A DNA stretch of 18,570 bases from positions 1-18,570 of the forward strand of contig JAAYUT010000049.1 of assembly GCA_012517485.1 (NCBI GenBank), written 5' to 3'. Of the stretch, positions 14,187 to 18,570 are shown piece after piece. Positions within the stretch are counted from its first letter, which is position 1; each line of letters opens with the position of its first letter. The notes beneath the pieces were generated by a model. It did no database searches and was not told the DNA's origin. It saw nothing but the letters and a program-made list of their open reading frames with translations. The translations under genes and the position numbers were made by a program. The stretch comes from Candidatus Atribacter fermentans (GTDB taxonomy: Bacteria > Atribacterota > Atribacteria > Atribacterales > Atribacteraceae).

Positions 14187-15770
14187 ATGCCAAAAAAACT
14201 CATTTTCGACGAAGAAGCCCGTCGTGTTTTAGAAAAAGGGGCTAATATTATCACCGATACGGTAAAGCTAACTTTAGGTCCAAAGGGACGAAATGTCATC
14301 TTGGAAAAAAAATTCGGAGCACCAACTATTACCAATGATGGGGTTACCATCGCCCGAGAAATTGAGGTCAAAGATTCTTTTGAAAATATAGGGGTCACCT
14401 TAGTTAAAGAGGTTGCTACCAAAACCAATGATGTTGCTGGTGATGGGACAACCACAGCGATGGTTCTTGCCCAAAAAATGATCCGAAATGGACTAAAAAA
14501 TATCACGGCTGGTTATAATCCAATTTTTCTCAAAAATGGAATGGATAAAATTTTGATACAAATCGTTGACAAAATCAACCAATACAGCATTCCAATTGAG
14601 GACCAGAATTCAATCGCCCAGGTTGCTTCCATTTCAGCGAAAGACGAGGCAATAGGCCAAATCATTGCCGAAGCCATTGAAAAAGTTGGAAGAGATGGAG
14701 TTATCACTGTTGAAGAATCCAAGTCAACTGACACAACCTTAGAGGTAGTTGAAGGAATGCAATTTGATCGCGGTTACCTTTCTCCTTACATGGTAACCGA
14801 TCAGGAGAGAATGGTTTGTATTCTCGAAAATCCCTATATTTTGATTACCGATTTTAAAATCAACTCCATCCAAACCTTGCTTCCCATCCTCCAGCAGGTC
14901 GTTCAAACCGGAAAACCCTTATTGATCATTGCTGAAGACTTAGAAGGAGAAGCCTTGGCGACTTTAGTGGTCAATCGTCTTCGAGGAGCACTCAACGTTG
15001 CAGCAGTCAAGGCACCAGCTTTTGGAGATCGTCGGAAGGAAATCCTTCGTGACCTTGCTATCCTTACTGGTGGACAAGTTATTTCCCAGGAAATGGGGAT
15101 GAAATTGGAAAAAGTAACCTTAGATCTTTTAGGAAAAGCCGGATCGGTAAAAATAAATAAAGACAATACCATTATCGTTGATGGCCAAGGAAGTCCCACT
15201 GATATAAAAGCTCGAGAAAAAGAAATTCGAGTTCAAATTGAAAAGACCGACTCCAGTTATGACCGTGAAAAGCTGCAAGAACGATTAGCAAAATTAATTG
15301 GAGGAGTGGCAATTATTAAGGTGGGGGCACTCTCTGAAACCGAACTCAAAGAAAAAAAACATCGGGTTGAAGATGCTCTTTCGGCAACTCGTTCAGCTAT
15401 CGAGGAAGGGATCATCCCTGGAGGAGGATCGTTACTTCTCCACATTGGCCAGGAAGTTTCCTTAAATGACCTATCCAACGATGAGCGAGTCGGAGCCCAG
15501 ATCGTTTTAAGTGCTTTGGAAGAACCCCTTAAGAGAATTGCCGAAAATGCAGGATATCAAGGAGAAATTATCGCTGGAAAAGTTCGAGATATGGATAAAA
15601 AAATCGGTTTTAATGCTTTAACCGGTGAATTTGTCGATATGGTCAAATCAGGAATAGTTGATCCAGCTAAGGTTACTCGGGCAGCTCTCCAAAATGCGGT
15701 GAGTATCGCATCTTTAGCTTTAACCACTCAAACTATCATTGCCGAACACAAAGAAGAAAAACCGGAGTAA
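14187..15770 (+). CDS. groEL: Chaperonin GroEL (Hsp60)
   Basis: An ATP-driven folding chaperone that forms double rings. LGPKGRNV (30-37), D51 in TNDGVT and D86 in AGDGTTTA match the E. coli nucleotide-site Asp52 and Asp87; APAFGDRRKE, the VEDALSATRSA catalytic-Asp region, GGGS and NAGYQGE are also present. The product is 527 residues. The C-terminus ends HKEEKPE and lacks the usual GGM repeat tail. ATG 14187 is preferred over TTG 14163: GAAGG at 14174-14178 lies 8 bases before it, and MPKKLIFDEEAR is a normal opening. No groES is adjacent, so groES must be elsewhere or this is an extra copy. Confidence 0.95.
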   Translation: MPKKLIFDEEARRVLEKGANIITDTVKLTLGPKGRNVILEKKFGAPTITNDGVTIAREIEVKDSFENIGVTLVKEVATKTNDVAGDGTTTAMVLAQKMIRNGLKNITAGYNPIFLKNGMDKILIQIVDKINQYSIPIEDQNSIAQVASISAKDEAIGQIIAEAIEKVGRDGVITVEESKSTDTTLEVVEGMQFDRGYLSPYMVTDQERMVCILENPYILITDFKINSIQTLLPILQQVVQTGKPLLIIAEDLEGEALATLVVNRLRGALNVAAVKAPAFGDRRKEILRDLAILTGGQVISQEMGMKLEKVTLDLLGKAGSVKINKDNTIIVDGQGSPTDIKAREKEIRVQIEKTDSSYDREKLQERLAKLIGGVAIIKVGALSETELKEKKHRVEDALSATRSAIEEGIIPGGGSLLLHIGQEVSLNDLSNDERVGAQIVLSALEEPLKRIAENAGYQGEIIAGKVRDMDKKIGFNALTGEFVDMVKSGIVDPAKVTRAALQNAVSIASLALTTQTIIAEHKEEKPE

Positions 15771-15777
15771 TTCATCT

Positions 15778-15836
15778 GAACTATCCAGAAGATTCAGCCA
15801 TAAAAAAAGGTTTTGGAAAATCTGGATAGTTCTTTT
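15778..15836 (+). terminator. Intrinsic terminator after groEL
   Basis: A perfect 12-bp stem, GAACTATCCAGA (15778-15789) / TCTGGATAGTTC (15821-15832), is followed by TTTT. The 31-base loop is unusually long, but stem length and position 7 bases past the stop support termination. Confidence 0.75.
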
Positions 15837-16133
15837 CAAATCATCTTGGTTGAGTTTTTTTGATAATAATAAATAGGAAGCCCCTTCAAGGAGGGGTATA
15901 ATTGTGCATGAATCTCATGATCATGGACCTTTTAAAAAGTTTTTATGGGTTGGGATACCCTTTGTTTTCCCATTCGCTTCCATAATAGAGAGGAATTGAA
16001 CCTTTTTCTTCTTTATCCCCAGTGAGAGGTTGATACATATTTCCAAAGAGGGAAAAAGAAAAACGCCAACCTTATCTCAACAATGAGAATAGGTTTTCAA
16101 TATGAGCGATAGACACGAAGGAAGGTGAAGCCA
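15837..16133 (+). promoter_or_regulatory. guaB3 upstream region with attenuator-like hairpins
   Basis: No gene is seen in this stretch. Besides the hairpin fragment at 15881-15896 it contains CATGA/TCATG (15907-15919) and TGGGA/TCCCA (15951-15955 / 15968-15972). The main structure is AACCTTATCTCA (16068-16079) against TGAGAATAGGTT (16084-16095), 10 of 12 pairs with loop ACAA and a T-rich 3' side, resembling a weak terminator. The upstream segment TGAGAGGTT (16023-16031) can pair with the same AACC...TCTCA strand, giving a mutually exclusive fold. I could not match it to a purine riboswitch. Confidence 0.45.
15881..15905. repeat. Partial copy of the palindromic element's hairpin
   Basis: CCCCT (15881-15885) / AGGGG (15892-15896) followed by TATAATTG parallels the hairpin-plus-AATTG at 240-259 in spacing and sequence, with a few substitutions. 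It looks like a decayed fragment of the element at 211-306. The TATAAT it carries (15897-15902) could serve as a -10 for guaB3, but there is no good -35 at 15874-15879. Confidence 0.4.
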
Positions 16134-17300
16134 ATGTATGAAGTGTCATTAGGTAAATACCGAAAGGCTCGAATGGCTTACGGATTTGATGAAATTTCCT
16201 TGGTTCCTGGGCTTCGAACCATTGACCCGTTTGATGTCGATCTCAGCATTACCATCGGGAATCAACAACTCGAGCTTCCCATTCTTGGGGCTGCTATGGA
16301 TGGAGTCATCGATCCAACAATGGCGGTAGCAATGGGAAAATTAGGTGCCATGGGTGTTCTCAATCTGGAAGGCATTTTCTGTCGTTATCAAGATCCATAT
16401 CCACTTATTTCCACACTGATTCAAAAATCACGAGAAGAAATCACCAATTATTTACAAAAAATCTATCAAGAACCAATTCAAGAGTCATTGATAAAAGAGC
16501 GAATCCAACAAATTAAATCTCAAGGGGTTCTATCTGCTGCTTCGGTAACTCCTTCTCGAGCTCAAACCTTAGGTATTGCCGCTGTCGAAGCTGGTCTTGA
16601 TATATTAATCATCCAGTCGACAGTCACCACTCGGGAATTTTTATCTTCCCGAAGCGCCGCATTTGATTTAAAAAGCTTTTGTCTTAACCTCCCTATACCG
16701 GTGATTGTTGGAAATTGCGCTACGTATGAAGTCGCTCTGGAATTAATGAAAGCTGGGGCATCTGGAATTTTAGTAGGCATTGGTCCAGGGGCTGCCTGTA
16801 CGACTCGTGCTGTATTGGGAATTGGTATTCCTCAAATTACAGCAACTATTGACGTTGCTGCTGCCCGCTATGATTATTGGAAAGAAACCGGACGTTATGT
16901 TTCGGTCATTACTGATGGTGGTATGAGAGTTGGTGGTGATGTCGCAAAGGCTATTGCCAGCGGTGCCGATGCCGTCATGCTTGGTTCTCCTTTAGCTTCG
17001 GCACAGGAAGCTCCTGGTCGAGGCCATCATTGGGGAATGGCAACTCCTGACCCCAATCTTCCTCGTGGAACACTTGTTAAAGTCGGCATTAAAGGAACCT
17101 TAAAAGAAATTCTTCTTGGACCAAGTCATGTCACCGATGGAACCATGAATTTTATTGGTGCTTTAAAAAGCTCAATGGGTTCTCTGGGTGCACAAAACAT
17201 CAAAGAAATGCAGCAGGTACCGATCGATATTTCTCCAAGCATCTGGACTGAAGGAAAATTCCTGCAGAAAATTCAGGGAGTTGGTATGGGGAGGTCATAA
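16134..17300 (+). CDS. guaB3: GuaB3-family IMP dehydrogenase (no CBS domains)
   Basis: An IMP dehydrogenase-superfamily barrel, expected to oxidise IMP to XMP with NAD. The 388-residue protein lacks the CBS pair of classical GuaB (~480-490 residues) and resembles GuaB3 proteins of actinobacteria and cyanobacteria. The nucleophile lies in GIGPGAACTTR (Cys222), DGGMR (261-265) binds the phosphate side, and AAMDGVIDPTMA (53-64) corresponds to the early barrel motif. ATG 16134 is chosen over GTG 16125 because GGAAGG (16119-16124) sits 9 bases upstream. Its stop overlaps guaA by one base (TAATG), which strongly supports a real IMPDH role for a family often annotated only as 'IMPDH-related'. Confidence 0.87.
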   Translation: MYEVSLGKYRKARMAYGFDEISLVPGLRTIDPFDVDLSITIGNQQLELPILGAAMDGVIDPTMAVAMGKLGAMGVLNLEGIFCRYQDPYPLISTLIQKSREEITNYLQKIYQEPIQESLIKERIQQIKSQGVLSAASVTPSRAQTLGIAAVEAGLDILIIQSTVTTREFLSSRSAAFDLKSFCLNLPIPVIVGNCATYEVALELMKAGASGILVGIGPGAACTTRAVLGIGIPQITATIDVAAARYDYWKETGRYVSVITDGGMRVGGDVAKAIASGADAVMLGSPLASAQEAPGRGHHWGMATPDPNLPRGTLVKVGIKGTLKEILLGPSHVTDGTMNFIGALKSSMGSLGAQNIKEMQQVPIDISPSIWTEGKFLQKIQGVGMGRS

Positions 17301-18570
17301 TGGACAAAATCGTTATTTTAGATTTTGGTTCCCAATATACCCAGCTAATCGCCCGAAGGATTAGGGAGTGTCAGGTTTATTGTGAAATCTGGCCTTATCA
17401 TTTACAACAATGTGACTTAAACAGTTCTGATATCAAGGGGATCATTCTTTCTGGAAGTCCCTATAGCGTTGCCGATCCTCTGGCTCCTTCGCTGGAAGAG
17501 AAGATTCTCAACTCCAACAAACCACTTCTGGGGATATGCTACGGTCTCCATCTTTTGGTAAAAACCTTGGGGGGTAAGGTAGTCCAATCGCAAACCCGTG
17601 AATATGGGAAAGCTCTTCTAACAATTATGGAAAAAAGAGGTATTTTTGAAGGTTTTGGGAATGAAATGGTTTGTTGGATGAGCCATGGTGATAGTGTAAA
17701 GGAAATCCCACCCCAATTTCAATGCATTGCTCAAACTGAAACCTGTGATTATGCTGCTATTGTTGACGATGAGAGAAAAATTTGGGGAATCCAATTTCAC
17801 CCAGAAGTATCTCATACTCCCCTTGGAAAAGAAATTTTATCTAACTTCATTTTTAATATCTGTGGTTGCTCACCAGATTGGACCTCAGAATCAATTGTGA
17901 AACAACAAATTCAATGGCTTCGCAATACCGCTCAAAAGGAAAAAGTTGTCTGTGCATTAAGTGGTGGCGTCGATTCAGTAACAGCAGCGGTTTTGACTTA
18001 CCGTGCGATCGGCGATCAGTTGAGTTGTATCTTTGTGAATAACGGCTTAATGAGAAAGGGTGAACCAGAACACGTCCTCCGAAATATGGAAGCCCTTTTA
18101 GGGAGGGGTCGCGTTATTGCTGTCGATGCCAGAGAACGTTTTTTAAAAGAACTCCAAGGTATCATTGATCCAGAACAAAAAAGAAAAATCATCGGGCGGG
18201 TGTTTATTGAAGTTTTTGAAGAAGAAGCGAGAAATTTAGGTGATGCTACCTGTTTGCTCCAGGGGACCACTTATCCCGATGTCATCGAAAGTATATCAGT
18301 ATGCGGTCCATCAGTAAAAATTAAAAGCCATCATAATGTTGGCGGGCTCCCTGAACTGATGCATCTTCGGGTGATCGAGCCTTTACGATTTCTTTTTAAG
18401 GATGAAGTCCGACAATTAGCTTTAGAATTAGGAATTCCTGATGAAATTGTTTGGCGACAACCTTTTCCAGGTCCAGGTCTTGCGGTTAGAATTATCGGCG
18501 AAGTCACCGAAAACCGATTGGAAATATTACGGGATATGGATTACATCATCTATCAGGAGTTAAGAAATTC
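17300..18570 (+). CDS. guaA: GMP synthase, glutamine-hydrolysing (3' end beyond window)
   Basis: It converts XMP to GMP using ATP and glutamine-derived ammonia. The first 423 codons (of about 510) are present and open to the window end. The N-terminal class I glutaminase has nucleophile Cys80 in GICYGLH, with His167 and Glu169 in HPEVSHT. The ATP pyrophosphatase domain has its P-loop SGGVDS at 221-226, then QGTTYPDVIES, KSHHNVGGLP and PFPGPGLAVRIIGE leading into the dimerisation domain. Where most relatives have Gln at +4 from the nucleophile (GxCYGMQ), this protein has His84. ATG 17300 has GGGGAGG (17288-17294) 5 bases upstream and overlaps the guaB3 stop by one base. Confidence 0.96.
   Translation, partial: MDKIVILDFGSQYTQLIARRIRECQVYCEIWPYHLQQCDLNSSDIKGIILSGSPYSVADPLAPSLEEKILNSNKPLLGICYGLHLLVKTLGGKVVQSQTREYGKALLTIMEKRGIFEGFGNEMVCWMSHGDSVKEIPPQFQCIAQTETCDYAAIVDDERKIWGIQFHPEVSHTPLGKEILSNFIFNICGCSPDWTSESIVKQQIQWLRNTAQKEKVVCALSGGVDSVTAAVLTYRAIGDQLSCIFVNNGLMRKGEPEHVLRNMEALLGRGRVIAVDARERFLKELQGIIDPEQKRKIIGRVFIEVFEEEARNLGDATCLLQGTTYPDVIESISVCGPSVKIKSHHNVGGLPELMHLRVIEPLRFLFKDEVRQLALELGIPDEIVWRQPFPGPGLAVRIIGEVTENRLEILRDMDYIIYQELRN

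Noticed and set aside
14057..14506. 149-codon minus-strand frame over the groEL start and leader
   Set aside because: It is antisense to the conserved groEL 5' region and extends into hairpin sequence; no SD and no family features.
15996..16025. Nine-codon leader peptide (TTG start, MNLFLLYPQ) in the guaB3 leader
   Set aside because: GAGAGG is only 2 bases from the TTG, too close for good initiation, and the codons do not point to a purine-related signal.
15837..16133. Guanine/purine riboswitch before guaB3
   Set aside because: The conserved loop and junction bases of the purine aptamer are not recognisable; only generic hairpins are seen.

Overview
The window is a chromosomal segment of a low-GC bacterium with strong purine-rich Shine-Dalgarno sites and frequent GTG and TTG starts. 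Every gene lies on the + strand. Almost all are housekeeping genes, and the only accessory-looking part is the first ~0.65 kb. Gene content (an ornithine/alanine racemase-family protein beside argF, an EF-G-2 type paralogue, a GuaB3-type IMP dehydrogenase, groEL without groES) plus palindrome-rich intergenic repeats would fit an uncultured anaerobic lineage such as Atribacterota. That placement is a low-confidence inference; no rRNA or other marker here settles it.

Layout: (1) 1-551 holds no convincing gene but is packed with dispersed palindromic elements. (2) 672-1838 encodes an MFS transporter whose coding sequence clearly begins upstream of the first ordinary in-frame start codon, so its 5' end is damaged, non-canonical or mis-sequenced. 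(3) 1914-2884 is the rplM-rpsI ribosomal protein operon with tandem promoters and a strong intrinsic terminator. (4) 2948-13869 is a tightly packed run of twelve genes: ornithine racemase-like, argF, cdaA (c-di-AMP synthase), a 100-residue CdaR-like stub, an EF-G-2 paralogue, acpS, the fused nnr (NAD(P)HX repair), alr, tsaE, tsaB, rimI and tsaD. Most neighbours overlap or are separated by fewer than 16 bases, so they probably form one or a few translationally coupled transcripts. (5) 13870-14186 is a structured leader ahead of groEL, which stands without groES and ends in an intrinsic terminator. (6) 15837-16133 is a second structured leader, with alternative hairpins, ahead of guaB3-guaA; guaA runs off the right end.

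Functionally, the long cluster joins cell-wall and envelope control (alr, c-di-AMP, AcpS) to the tRNA t6A pathway (TsaB, TsaD, TsaE), the ribosome (EF-G-2, RimI) and metabolite repair. The guaB3-guaA pair makes GMP from IMP. I see no convincing undescribed defence or mobile system. The items most worth a second look are the palindromic repeat cluster, the MFS start anomaly, the CdaR stub after cdaA, the EF-G paralogue with Tyr in place of the G3 His, and the two structured leaders before groEL and guaB3.
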